A stretch of DNA of 36,290 nt. It comes from JAICWY01 sp964531205. GTDB taxonomy: Bacteria; Vulcanimicrobiota; Vulcanimicrobiia; Vulcanimicrobiales; Vulcanimicrobiaceae. Position 1 is the first letter of the stretch. Each line of letters opens with the position of its first letter. The notes under the pieces are model-generated. The model was given only the letters and a program-made list of their open reading frames with translations, was not told where the DNA came from and did no database searches. Shown here piece after piece: positions 23,077 to 31,024 of the stretch. A program made the position numbers and the translations under genes. The stretch lies in NCBI GenBank assembly GCA_964531205.1, contig CAZHGH010000026.1, positions 1 to 36,290 of the forward strand, given 5' to 3'.

Positions 23077-23484
23077 ATGAATATGAAGAACCTCATCCAG
23101 GCAGCGGCGGCCTGCGCCGCCTTATTGACGCTGGCGGTTCCGGCCGTAAGCGTCGCCGCCACTGCGCAGACAACGACACAACATTACTCGACATCGCTAA
23201 CCGAGCTGTACGGTCTTGGCGCACCGTACTCCGGAACGCTCGACTTAAACGTCGATTCAAGCGGTATCGTCTCCGGCTATTACTTCCCCGCCGACGGCGC
23301 GTTATATGTGCCCGTTGTCGGCGGTCAAACGGGCAACCGCATTTGGTTGGACATCGGCAGAAGCGGCAACGTGCACATCGAAGGCCAAGTTCAAGAGCAC
23401 GGTGTCATTACGGGCACCGCGTTCGATAAAGCCAACGGTCAATTCAAGTTCGTCGCACAACCCGAGTCCAGCGCGACTCGCTAA
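23077..23484 (+). CDS. Small secreted protein of unknown function
   Basis: This 135-residue protein has a clear signal peptide (LIQAAAACAALLTLAVPAVSVAA, cleavage near residue 25). The mature part is strand-rich with repeated Gly turns (YSGTLDLNVDSSGIVSGYY, GNVHIEGQVQEHGVITGTAFD), like small beta-sandwich or barrel proteins. No family is recognised. ATG 23077 and ATG 23083 are both possible; neither has a good ribosome-binding site. It is divergent from the regulator gene and converges with the cytochrome gene, leaving only nine bases between their stops. Confidence 0.7.
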   Translation: MNMKNLIQAAAACAALLTLAVPAVSVAATAQTTTQHYSTSLTELYGLGAPYSGTLDLNVDSSGIVSGYYFPADGALYVPVVGGQTGNRIWLDIGRSGNVHIEGQVQEHGVITGTAFDKANGQFKFVAQPESSATR

Positions 23485-23493
23485 ACCTAGCGA

Positions 23494-24009
23494 TTACGCT
23501 TTCACCTGTCGCCAGGCTTTTTGGGCAGCCGGCGGCAGGTGATCCATCTGCTTCAAAAACAGCGTAAGCTGCCAGATCTGCTTCTCATTCAGCGTTTTTC
23601 CGAAAGCCGGCATTCCCGTCCAGCGGATACCGTGGCTCAGTTTCCAGAACGTTACTCCGTCCGGATCGTCCTCAACGCCGTCTTTGGCGAGTTGCGGCGG
23701 CTTTTGATAGAGACCATTTGCGACATTTGTCGCATTGGCATTGGAATCGCCGTGGCATACCGAGCAATTTTGCGCGTAGAGTTTGATTCCGGCGATGAGG
23801 TTTGCGTCCGTCGCCGGCAGCGGATCCGTTACTTTCGGCGCACTCCGGCGCAAAGTCGCGTGCAGCGAAGTCTGCGCCGCCCACGCTTCAACGCGCGGAG
23901 GACGCTCGTCCGCATTCGCAGGCATGGTGCCGCTGCGGATCATGCCATATGCCGCAAGAGCCGCTGCCAGTATGGTAAAGACGATGCCGGCGATAAATCC
24001 TTTGAACAT
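23494..24009 (-). CDS. Membrane-anchored cytochrome c
   Basis: This 171-residue monohaem cytochrome has an N-terminal transmembrane anchor (FIAGIVFTILAAALAAYGMI), the haem site CSVCH (82-86) and Met133 in TGMPAFG as probable sixth ligand. Pro-Gly-like context and an IWQLTLFLKQM helix are as in class I cytochromes. It lies on the outside of the membrane and probably carries electrons for a terminal oxidase or other redox partner. ATG 24009 has AAGGAG at the right spacing; the longer frame to 24066 is not needed. The gene follows the secreted protein tail-to-tail and is divergent from the phosphatase gene. Confidence 0.93.
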   Translation of the reverse strand: MFKGFIAGIVFTILAAALAAYGMIRSGTMPANADERPPRVEAWAAQTSLHATLRRSAPKVTDPLPATDANLIAGIKLYAQNCSVCHGDSNANATNVANGLYQKPPQLAKDGVEDDPDGVTFWKLSHGIRWTGMPAFGKTLNEKQIWQLTLFLKQMDHLPPAAQKAWRQVKA

Positions 24010-24091
24010 TCTGCTCCTTCTTGCCGGGATCTTAAAAATAGCTGCTGAGCATCCCCTGGGAAGCACGCGTTTCTAATCCGAACATCATGTT

Positions 24092-25954
24092 GTGATTCGA
24101 ACGCGGACGATCCTCGTCAGCATAGTCCCGCTGGCCTTTCTATTGGCGTTACTCGCGCTCGCATTGCTGTTGCAAGATCGCACGATGCATGCCGCAATGT
24201 GGTCGCAGCATTCCGAGGAAGTCGTCAAGCAATCCGCCGCGGTCGAACGGGCGCTCACCACAGCCAACTCCGCCGCAGTCCGATATAGCGTTAAACGCGA
24301 TGCCGATTCGCTTCGATCCTTCGAAGAAGCGTCGAACCAGATTCAGCCGGCCCTGCGGAAGCTCGACGCAATGGCAGCCGGAAATGCGGGACAACGTAAG
24401 CGCGCGCAACGCATCCGGGCTGCGACCGAAGGCGGCATGCAGATTCTCCGATCGTACGTTTCGTTCTACGAGCACGGGCAGACGTCTCGCGCCCGATCGC
24501 TATTGAATAGCCGGCGTACGAAGCGCGTCAGTGCAGAACTGCAGCACGTTTTTGCCGATTTTGAAGATGCACAGCGCGCGCTTACGATCGCTCGATTCAA
24601 CGAAGTGCGGCCGCAAGTCCAGCGATTCGTAATGGCGCTCATACTCGTTTCAATCGCCGGCATTGTCGTCGCCCTTTTCGTCTCCGCGCGTTTTGGTTTG
24701 AGCATCGCCGAGCGTCTACGGCAACTTGCGGAAAATGCAAGACTGCTTGGAAAGGGAGAACCGTCCCAACCAATCGACGGGACCGACGAAATTGCAGCCC
24801 TCGATCGCGTTTACCACGAAATGACGCGGCGCATTCAACGCGAGCATCGCGTTGCGTCCGCCTTGCAACGAGTTCTGCTCCCGCAGGAGCTGCCGGAGAT
24901 TCCAGGTTTGCGGATCGACACGGCTTACGTTCCTGCAGCAGAAGAATCCGAAGTCGGCGGCGATTGGTACGATGTGTTCGCACTTTCGGGACGACGCGTC
25001 TGCATCAGCGTCGGCGATGTGGCGGGCCACGGATTACGCGCTGCATCGATCATGGGCACTGCGCGCCTTGCAATTCGAACCGCCGCGCGCATCGAATCGG
25101 AACCCGGTGCAATCTTGCAGCATGTCAATCGCGTTCTGTGCGCGGACGACCCGAATGTCGTCGTAACCGCGTTCGCCGGAATCCTCGATCTTAACGATGG
25201 TACGCTCACTTATGCCGTTGCCGGACACCCGGCGCCGATTCACGTCCATCCCAGCGGCGTGCTTGAGTTTCTGCCCGGCGAAGGGTTGGTGCTCGGCATC
25301 GACGCCCGCACACGCTTCGAGCAGCGCGAGTATCGGATGCACGAAGGATCCGGTCTCGTGTTGTACACCGACGGAATCATCGAAGTGCATCGCGATTACT
25401 TCAAAGGCATAGACGACTTCACCGGTGCGGTGCGCGCAGAATCGCGCGGCACTTCGCAGAATATCGCGGAGTCGATTCAGCGTCGCATTTTGGCGCGCAC
25501 GCAACCACGCGACGACTGCGCGCTCATGTTTCTCGGCGTCACCGCATTGGGTCCGGCACCCCTCGAGCGTCAAAGCCGCACGTGGACCATCGATGTGCGC
25601 GAGGAATCCGCAGCGCGGCGTCTCAAACGCGCCTTGCTTTGGCATTTGGGTGAAATTGCATCCAACGGTTCGGACTTCTCCGCAGTCGAACTTATCGTCA
25701 GCGAGTTACTGGGAAATGTGCTACGGCATGCGCCCGGAGATGCGGAAGTCACGCTCGCGTATAACAACGGCAGCGCGATGCTACACGTATGCGACACCGG
25801 CGCAGCGTTTCAACTGCGAAACGGCGTGCCCGACATTTACGCAGAAGGTGGACGCGGATTATTTCTGGTTCGCAGCTTCTCGCGCGATATGAAAGTCGAG
25901 CGGCTCCAAAACGGCAACCGCGTTACGGTTGTTCTACCGGTTTCACTCGACTAG
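24092..25954 (+). CDS. Membrane-bound PP2C (SpoIIE-type) phosphatase with HAMP and anti-sigma-type kinase domains
   Basis: This 620-residue signalling protein has TM1 (about 7-27), an extracytoplasmic helical sensor (about 30-175, CHASE3-like), TM2 (about 179-199) and HAMP (about 200-255). A SpoIIE/PP2C phosphatase follows (about 265-475, with VGGDWYD, GDVAGHGLRA, AGHPAPI and YTDGIIEV), then a HATPase_c anti-sigma kinase domain (about 500-610; N box ELLGNVLRHA, G1-type DTGAAF, EGGRGLFLV). In partner-switching systems a phosphatase and a kinase of opposite sign control an anti-sigma-factor antagonist, so one chain with both is notable. No antagonist or sigma factor is in the window. The start is GTG 24092. 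Confidence 0.93.
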   Translation: MIRTRTILVSIVPLAFLLALLALALLLQDRTMHAAMWSQHSEEVVKQSAAVERALTTANSAAVRYSVKRDADSLRSFEEASNQIQPALRKLDAMAAGNAGQRKRAQRIRAATEGGMQILRSYVSFYEHGQTSRARSLLNSRRTKRVSAELQHVFADFEDAQRALTIARFNEVRPQVQRFVMALILVSIAGIVVALFVSARFGLSIAERLRQLAENARLLGKGEPSQPIDGTDEIAALDRVYHEMTRRIQREHRVASALQRVLLPQELPEIPGLRIDTAYVPAAEESEVGGDWYDVFALSGRRVCISVGDVAGHGLRAASIMGTARLAIRTAARIESEPGAILQHVNRVLCADDPNVVVTAFAGILDLNDGTLTYAVAGHPAPIHVHPSGVLEFLPGEGLVLGIDARTRFEQREYRMHEGSGLVLYTDGIIEVHRDYFKGIDDFTGAVRAESRGTSQNIAESIQRRILARTQPRDDCALMFLGVTALGPAPLERQSRTWTIDVREESAARRLKRALLWHLGEIASNGSDFSAVELIVSELLGNVLRHAPGDAEVTLAYNNGSAMLHVCDTGAAFQLRNGVPDIYAEGGRGLFLVRSFSRDMKVERLQNGNRVTVVLPVSLD

Positions 25955-25959
25955 GCCTT

Positions 25960-26046
25960 CGGAGAGGGGGAGATTCGAACTCCCGAGACCCGTGAAGGTC
26001 TGACGGTTTTCAAGACCGCTGCATTAAACCGCTCTGCCACCTCTCC
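25960..26046 (-). tRNA. tRNA-Ser(UGA)
   Basis: The minus strand reads GGAGAGG at the 5' end and folds into a long-variable-arm tRNA of 87 bases. The acceptor stem pairs with CCTCTCC at the 3' end, with discriminator G. The anticodon loop CTTGAAA carries anticodon TGA, and the TpsiC arm contains GTTCGAATC. CCA is not encoded. The tRNA converges with the PP2C gene, five bases after its stop. Confidence 0.97.
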
Positions 26047-26106
26047 GTCAGCCGGAATATGCGGGGTGGCCGGGCTGCTCCTCTAAAGGCACTTCTTCAG
26101 AGGTCC

Positions 26107-26268
26107 CTAAGGCTGCGCCGGAGGATCGCTTGCGGGGAACGAGTCGGCGACTTCTTTATCGTAGTCGTCGAGATGTTTATCGCCCTCGCGCGCTTCCGCG
26201 GATTCGTTCTTGATTTCCGCCTTCTCGGCGGGCGGGATGGTGTTGGAGGTCTGCTTCTTCTCGTCCAT
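26107..26268 (-). CDS. 53-residue protein with SFPASDPP motif
   Basis: This highly charged, soluble small protein (many Lys/Glu/Asp) ends in DKEVADSFPASDPPA. This VxxSFPASDPP C-terminal signature recurs in small proteins of many Proteobacteria and other phyla. The function is unknown. ATG 26268 and TAG 26107 enclose 53 codons. The gene is divergent from the alkyltransferase-like gene, with only 15 bases between the start codons; TACAAG lies six bases upstream, so leaderless transcription is possible. Confidence comes from the conserved motif rather than from length. Confidence 0.75.
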   Translation of the reverse strand: MDEKKQTSNTIPPAEKAEIKNESAEAREGDKHLDDYDKEVADSFPASDPPAQP

Positions 26269-26283
26269 GGAACGCTTGTACCC

Positions 26284-26754
26284 ATGACCATCGCGCGCGC
26301 GACACTTCCGACGCCGCTCGGCGTTTCGCTGCTAATCGCGTGCAACGAGGATGCAATCGTTGCAAGCGATTTTGCAGCACGCAAAGCTGCCCCGCGAGCG
26401 AGGATCGGCAACGCTCTTTTGAACGAAGCAGCAGCTCAAGTAAACGCGTACTTTCGTAAGCGCCTGCGCCGTTTCGATCTGCCGTTGCATCTCGAAGGCA
26501 CGGCGTTTCAAACGGAAGTGTGGCGGTTCGTATCGCAGATGGAAACCGGCGAGATTATTTCATACGGCGATCTTGCCCGCGCCATCGGCCGTCCGCTCGC
26601 GCATCGAGGTGTCGCAGCGGCAATGCGTAAAACGCCGCTGGATCTCTTCGTGCCCGCGCATCGGGTTGTCGGAGGCGATGGAAGTGTGCGCGGCGCCGGA
26701 CCGCATTCGCTCCGGCGCCGTTTATTGGAATTCGAAGGGATTATTTTGAGATGA
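26284..26754 (+). CDS. Alkyltransferase-like protein (MGMT/ATL) with Ala replacing the catalytic Cys
   Basis: This 156-residue homologue of O6-methylguanine-DNA methyltransferase retains an N-terminal domain and the DNA-binding core (FQTEVWRFV, SYGDLARAIG with Tyr94, HRGVAAAM with the Arg finger R108). The active-site PCHR reads PAHR (124-127, Ala125 encoded GCG at 26656-26658), and the Asn hinge is replaced by Thr (MRKTP). It cannot accept alkyl groups, so it probably binds O6-alkylguanine and recruits excision repair as other ATL proteins do. Most ATLs carry Trp at this position; the Ala form is rarer and is known from Thermus. ATG 26284 is the family start; the longer open frame from 26059 is antisense to the small protein. 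Confidence 0.9.
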   Translation: MTIARATLPTPLGVSLLIACNEDAIVASDFAARKAAPRARIGNALLNEAAAQVNAYFRKRLRRFDLPLHLEGTAFQTEVWRFVSQMETGEIISYGDLARAIGRPLAHRGVAAAMRKTPLDLFVPAHRVVGGDGSVRGAGPHSLRRRLLEFEGIILR

Positions 26755-26884
26755 CGATGAGCGCAAGCGCCCAACCGCCTTGGGTGCGTATGCGCGCCAA
26801 ATATCCACTATCTGTCTTGCCGTAAATGTGATATCCGGCTCTCAATGCATCACGAACGGACGTAAAAACGACAACTCCACTCAT
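26741..26884 (-). CDS. Possible 47-residue protein (unknown)
   Basis: This short frame starts at ATG 26884, preceded by a GGGAG sequence, and overlaps the 3' end of the alkyltransferase-like gene by 14 bases. The sequence VVVFTSVRDALRAGYHIYGKTDSGYLARIRT has a compact alpha/beta pattern with regular charge spacing, not the Arg-rich character of antisense noise. I do not recognise a family. The 106 bases between it and the next gene hold no other candidate. Confidence 0.5.
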   Translation of the reverse strand: MSGVVVFTSVRDALRAGYHIYGKTDSGYLARIRTQGGWALALIVISK

Positions 26885-26990
26885 GCCTGAAGCTCTCCCG
26901 CGTGGATTGGTCCGGCGCGTCGCTTTGGCGATTGCGATTGTGAGTGACCTTGTGTACAACCTGTGTAGCGGCGGCGATTTTTCCTATATT

Positions 26991-27692
26991 TTAGTGGATA
27001 AACGCGCGATACTCCGCCAAAAGTCCCGCTCCGTTGTTCCGATCGGCCGCCTCGCCCGTCTCGACAAACTTCGCTGCGAAGTTAATGCTGCGCACTCCGA
27101 AAAGCCACTCGGCATTGCGCTGCACGATGCCGAAGGCGATCATCGCGTCTAATTCGGCCGCAACTTCCGGCTTATCGACTGACGGATGCGGAATGCTGTA
27201 ATCGTAATGATCGCTTCCCGTCAAATGCGGCGCACCACCGGCAACGACTTCGATAAAATGCCTTTCATTGAGCGGCGCGCGATATAAGGCTTCGACGCGA
27301 TATCCCGCTAAGCGAGAGCTGACTACTTGACTCACGTTCGGCAGCGGCGTGCGTTGATTGATGATCGTTCCGCCGAAGCCGAGCCACAGGTGCGATTGCG
27401 GATCGACCGCGTACCGAAACGCTCCGTTGATCAAACTCAATTTCGGCGTAGATTGTCCATATGTATCCGACGGCGCTTGCGGTAACGAGACCGGCGGGAC
27501 GCCTTCTACGTGCAACGCGATGCGATGGCTGCGCGCGCCGAGTTGCAACAACGCACCGGCAGCCGCGCCGCGCTGCGATCCAGCGACGTCGGTGTGAACG
27601 CCGGTAAGGAGCAGTGCCTGCGCACCGAGATAGACTTGTGCGAGAAAAAAACTAACGCTTAGCAGCATCGACAACGACGATCCCGCGCGCAT
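26991..27692 (-). CDS. Secreted or outer-membrane protein of unknown function
   Basis: This protein is about 233 residues from ATG 27692. A hydrophobic N terminus (SMLLSVSFFLAQVYLGAQALLL) may be a signal peptide or anchor. The rest shows alternating hydrophobic strands with Gly/Asn turns (HLWLGFGGTIINQ, LAGYRVEALYRAPLNERHFIEVVAGG), similar to small beta-barrels or lipid-binding barrels. No family is recognised. Start choices at 27692 and 27668 both overlap or lie near the end of the upstream lipoprotein gene. The two genes are probably cotranscribed. Confidence 0.65.
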   Translation of the reverse strand: MRAGSSLSMLLSVSFFLAQVYLGAQALLLTGVHTDVAGSQRGAAAGALLQLGARSHRIALHVEGVPPVSLPQAPSDTYGQSTPKLSLINGAFRYAVDPQSHLWLGFGGTIINQRTPLPNVSQVVSSRLAGYRVEALYRAPLNERHFIEVVAGGAPHLTGSDHYDYSIPHPSVDKPEVAAELDAMIAFGIVQRNAEWLFGVRSINFAAKFVETGEAADRNNGAGLLAEYRAFIH

Positions 27693-28341
27693 CCTTATTT
27701 TGCAGTTGATCGAGCGCTGCCAGCGCAGCGCCAATCGGACTTTCGGGTGCGGTCGCTTCTGAGAGCGTCATGCCGATACGGGCTTTCGCTTCGTTGTCGA
27801 TGGGCGCGCGCATCACCGCCGGCAGCGATCGATATCTCGAGATCATCCCGAGCAGCGTGCCAAAGCGCTGGTTCATGCGCTGCGGATCCATGACGATCAC
27901 CAACAGGCCACGCGTGTGATTGCCCGTGTTCTTTTGAAAGAGCGCGTAATCGATGCCGTACCGCTCAGCTTGCGTTCGCTCTTGCGGATTCGATCCGGTT
28001 TCGACCGAACGATATCCCGACGGCGGCGCATTCGCGATTTTCTGCACCCAGTCGGACAACTGCGCGAACGACGCCGGACTCGACGCGATGATTTCGTGGC
28101 CGTTATAGGTGCCGTTGCCCGACGCGAAGACGGAATCGCCGCTCGCGGTTTGCGCCTGAATTTTCTGTGTGAAGTCGCGCGACGTCACAAGATTCGAATC
28201 CGGATAAAGCGGAAAATCGAGGGGATTACGCAGCGCGGACGTTGGCGAGGACGATGGGCCGCCGCTCTGCTGAGCGGTGCATGCAGAAAAAAGCGCGGCT
28301 GCGGCGAGCGCCGCTACCTTGAAAACTCCGGAAGATCGCAT
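27652..28341 (-). CDS. Lipoprotein of unknown function
   Basis: This 229-residue protein has a hydrophobic leader and Cys21 in a lipobox-like ALFSAC, so it is probably a cell-envelope lipoprotein. A Ser/Pro-rich linker follows and then a soluble domain with LYPDSNLVTSRDFTQKIQ, a Tyr-containing segment and GLLVIVMDPQRM. No known family was recognised. The ATG at 28341 fits the lipobox; the open frame extending to 28530 is not supported. It is divergent from DUF962 and coupled to the following secreted-protein gene. Confidence 0.7.
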   Translation of the reverse strand: MRSSGVFKVAALAAAALFSACTAQQSGGPSSSPTSALRNPLDFPLYPDSNLVTSRDFTQKIQAQTASGDSVFASGNGTYNGHEIIASSPASFAQLSDWVQKIANAPPSGYRSVETGSNPQERTQAERYGIDYALFQKNTGNHTRGLLVIVMDPQRMNQRFGTLLGMISRYRSLPAVMRAPIDNEAKARIGMTLSEATAPESPIGAALAALDQLQNKDARGIVVVDAAKR

Positions 28342-28409
28342 AGCGCCGAAGGCGTTCGAGGAGAACCCGCGCGAGCCCCGTAAGGCAGCCGGGCAAGGGG
28401 GTTGCAAAG

Positions 28410-28733
28410 ATGTCGTTCGCTCAGTTTTGGCCGCGCTATCTTGACGCGCACCGCGATCCGCGTACGCGTCTCTTTCACGTTGCGGGCACGCTGGCCGGCA
28501 CCGCGCTCGCAGTAACGGCGGCCGCTGCACGCAAGCCGTGGCTCATTGCCGCAGCGCTAGCCGCGGGCTACGGGCCTGCGTGGTTTTCACATGCCTTCTT
28601 CGAACGGAATCGCCCCGAAACGTTCCGCGCACCATTCTCATCGCTCGCCGCAGATTTCGTCATGGCTTGGCACGTTGTCCGGGGCACCATCGACGAACAG
28701 CTCTCAGCACGCCAACCGAGAAAAGAGGAGTAA
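28410..28733 (+). CDS. DUF962/Mpo1-like membrane protein
   Basis: This 107-residue protein has the DUF962 (YGL010w/Mpo1) signature: HRDPRTRLFHVAGTLAGTAL, a first hydrophobic helix pair, then GYGPAWFSHAFFERNRPETF with the conserved HxxxExNxPxxF. Yeast Mpo1 is an Fe2+-dependent 2-hydroxy fatty acid dioxygenase; the bacterial role is uncertain. ATG 28410 has AAGGGGG upstream. It is followed after three bases by the inhibitor-like gene in a plus-strand run leading to kynA. Confidence 0.85.
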   Translation: MSFAQFWPRYLDAHRDPRTRLFHVAGTLAGTALAVTAAAARKPWLIAAALAAGYGPAWFSHAFFERNRPETFRAPFSSLAADFVMAWHVVRGTIDEQLSARQPRKEE

Positions 28734-28736
28734 TCG

Positions 28737-29096
28737 ATGCCTGCTCTTCCTACGCCGCCGCCCGCAATAATGCGCACTGCTATGCCGGCGTATGCAGCGA
28801 CGCAATCGCAAATTTCGGTGAAACTGAATCAACCGTTTCAGATTCATATGAAGGTAACATCCGGTACCGGCTATACATGGCAGCCGCAAGGTCCGATGCC
28901 GCCGGGCGTTACATTACTTGGCGTGTTTCAGGAGCCGCGCGGCAAGATGATGCCCGGCGGCCCCGGCACCGAAGTTTTGGTCTTTCGCGGCACGAACCCG
29001 GGCAAATACACGCTTTCGCTTGGCTATCTGCGCGCTTGGGAGAAGAACGTCAAGCCCGTCAAGACGCAGACGTTCACAATCACTGTCCATAGGTAA
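28737..29096 (+). CDS. Chagasin-like (inhibitor family I42) peptidase inhibitor
   Basis: This 119-residue protein matches the I42 fold: the loop GTGYTWQ corresponds to the NPTTGY-x-W loop, KMMPGGPGTEVLVFRG is the second loop region, and LRAWEKN resembles the R-x-W-E strand. Chagasin-type proteins inhibit papain-like cysteine peptidases. The N terminus (MPALPTPPPAIMRTAMPAYAATQ) is short and Pro/Ala-rich and could be an atypical export signal. Stop and start codons of the neighbours are three bases apart. It lies directly before the tryptophan catabolism genes, with no obvious functional link. Confidence 0.8.
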   Translation: MPALPTPPPAIMRTAMPAYAATQSQISVKLNQPFQIHMKVTSGTGYTWQPQGPMPPGVTLLGVFQEPRGKMMPGGPGTEVLVFRGTNPGKYTLSLGYLRAWEKNVKPVKTQTFTITVHR

Positions 29097-29099
29097 TTC

Positions 29100-29882
29100 A
29101 TGCAACAGCAACGCCAACTCTCGTACGGGTCGTATCTTCACGTAGACGAACTTCTCGGGCTGCAGCAGCCGCTCTCAACGCCGGCGCACCACGATGAGAT
29201 GCTCTTTATCATCATTCATCAGGTGTACGAGCTGTGGTTCAAACAGATTCTGCACGAGGTTCATGCGATCGTACGCGAATTGAATGCCGGCGAATTGCTG
29301 CCTGTTGCAAAACATTTCCGGCGGGTACACACGATTCAACGATTGCTCGAACAGCAAATCGACGTGCTCGAGACGATGACGCCGCAAGAATTCAACGCTT
29401 TTCGCGACAACCTCAATCCCGCCAGCGGCTTTCAATCGATTCAATTCCGCGAACTGGAATTCGTGTGCGGCGTCCGCCGGAGGGAAACGCTGAAACACAT
29501 TCAGATGACCGGCGACCAGCGCGCTCGCCTGGAAGCGGCGCTGGATGCGCCGTCTCTGTACGATGCGGTCAAGTCGGTATTGCGGCGGCGCGGATTCGCG
29601 GCGGAAACGCACGACGATCTCCTCGCCACGTTCAAAGCAATCTATGATAACCCGCAATCGAACTATGACCTGTATCTCTTGCTCGAGGATCTGATCGAGT
29701 TCGACGAACGCTTTTTGCTGTGGCGCGGCCGGCACGTACGCATGGTCGAACGCATGATCGGCGCAAAAAAAGGGACGGGTGGTTCGCTTGGAGCCGCATA
29801 TCTCGCGACGACGTTAGAGAACCGCTTCTTCCCGGAATTGTGGGAAGTACGCACGCACCTCGGTAAGGAATACGGGCAATGA
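29100..29882 (+). CDS. kynA: Tryptophan 2,3-dioxygenase
   Basis: This haem enzyme opens the indole ring of L-tryptophan to give N-formylkynurenine. The 260 residues include the signature YGSYLHVDELLGLQQPLS, HHDEMLFIIIHQVYELWFKQ with distal His31, and LLWRGRHVRMVERMIGAKKGTGGS with the axial haem ligand His212. Length and all core motifs are normal. Its stop overlaps the kynureninase start (ATGA), so the two are translationally coupled. The second step, formamidase, is not encoded beside it. Confidence 0.96.
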   Translation: MQQQRQLSYGSYLHVDELLGLQQPLSTPAHHDEMLFIIIHQVYELWFKQILHEVHAIVRELNAGELLPVAKHFRRVHTIQRLLEQQIDVLETMTPQEFNAFRDNLNPASGFQSIQFRELEFVCGVRRRETLKHIQMTGDQRARLEAALDAPSLYDAVKSVLRRRGFAAETHDDLLATFKAIYDNPQSNYDLYLLLEDLIEFDERFLLWRGRHVRMVERMIGAKKGTGGSLGAAYLATTLENRFFPELWEVRTHLGKEYGQ

Positions 29883-31024
29883 TGCCTTCAACGACAACGC
29901 AAGCGGTTTTACGCGAGCAATTTCCGATTCTGCAAACCTCGACCTATCTCGTCAGTCATTCGATGGGTGCCGCGCCGCTGGGCGCAAAAGCGGCGTTGGA
30001 TACGTATTTCAACGAATGGGCTGCAGACGGTGCCGAGGCGTGGGAACGATGGTTGCCGCGAATCGGCGAGATTGCCGACGGCATCGGCGAGATCATCGGC
30101 GCGCCGCGCGGTTCGCTGTTTCTCGGTCCGAACGTCTCCGTGTTGCAAGCGGCGCTGGCGTCGTGCTTGCAATTCACGCCGCAACGTAATGAAGTCGTGT
30201 ACGAAGCGCTGCAGTTTCCGTCGCTCACCTACGTGTGGACTGAGTGGCAACGGTACGGCGCGCAGCCGCGTATCGTCCCATCAGACGACGGACGCACGGT
30301 TCCGACAGATCGCATTATCGCTGCGATTACCGAGCGTACGGTCATCGCCGTACTCTCGCATGCGTACTACGTGTCGGGTGCCGTTGCCGATGTGCGCGCA
30401 ATTCAGGAGCATTGCCGCAAAACCGGCACGCTGCTCTGTGTAGACGCGTATCAAACGACCGGCGTCTATCCGTACGACGTCACGGAGTGGGATCTCGACA
30501 TCGTTACAGGCGGAAGCCATAAGTGGTTATGCGGCGGACCCGGTTGCGGATGGATCTACATCAAACCGGAGCTGCGGGAAACATTCGAGCCGGCTGTCAC
30601 CGGATGGATGGCGCATGCGCGTCCGTTCTCCTTCGAACCGGCGCCGATGACGTGGGCATCGAGCATGTACCGCTGGGGACACGGCACGCCGACAATTCCA
30701 GGATACATGGTCGCGAAGCCCGGGCACGACCTTATCAAACAAGTCGGCGTTTCGAAGATTCGCGAGCACAACATTCGTTTGACGACAAAGCTTGCGGAAA
30801 TTGCGCTCGAGCGCGGCTACCAAGTAAATACGCCGCTCGAGCCGTCCAAGCGAACCGGATGGATCGGCATCGATTTTCCGGAGTCGCGGCGCGCGTACGA
30901 AGCGCTGATTCAAAAACGGGTCTTCGTCGACTACCGCCCGGGCTGCGGCATTCGCGTCAGCCCGCATTATTACACCACGGATGACGAGATCGACGCCTTC
31001 TTCGAAGCCTTGTCCTCCGCATGA
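29879..31024 (+). CDS. kynU: Kynureninase
   Basis: This PLP enzyme cleaves kynurenine to anthranilate and alanine. The 381-residue class V aminotransferase fold has FLGPNVSVLQAAL, LSHAYYVSGAVADV, VDAYQTTGVYP with Asp189, and the PLP lysine K215 in GGSHKWLCGGPG. Its coupling to kynA supports a kynurenine role over a generic aminotransferase or cysteine desulfurase. Two ATG codons (29879 and 29882) are possible. The MATE exporter follows with an ATGA overlap. Confidence 0.88.
   Translation: MMPSTTTQAVLREQFPILQTSTYLVSHSMGAAPLGAKAALDTYFNEWAADGAEAWERWLPRIGEIADGIGEIIGAPRGSLFLGPNVSVLQAALASCLQFTPQRNEVVYEALQFPSLTYVWTEWQRYGAQPRIVPSDDGRTVPTDRIIAAITERTVIAVLSHAYYVSGAVADVRAIQEHCRKTGTLLCVDAYQTTGVYPYDVTEWDLDIVTGGSHKWLCGGPGCGWIYIKPELRETFEPAVTGWMAHARPFSFEPAPMTWASSMYRWGHGTPTIPGYMVAKPGHDLIKQVGVSKIREHNIRLTTKLAEIALERGYQVNTPLEPSKRTGWIGIDFPESRRAYEALIQKRVFVDYRPGCGIRVSPHYYTTDDEIDAFFEALSSA

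Noticed and set aside
26059..26283. Upstream extension of the ATL frame
   Set aside because: It is antisense to the SFPASDPP small protein and contains no family sequence.
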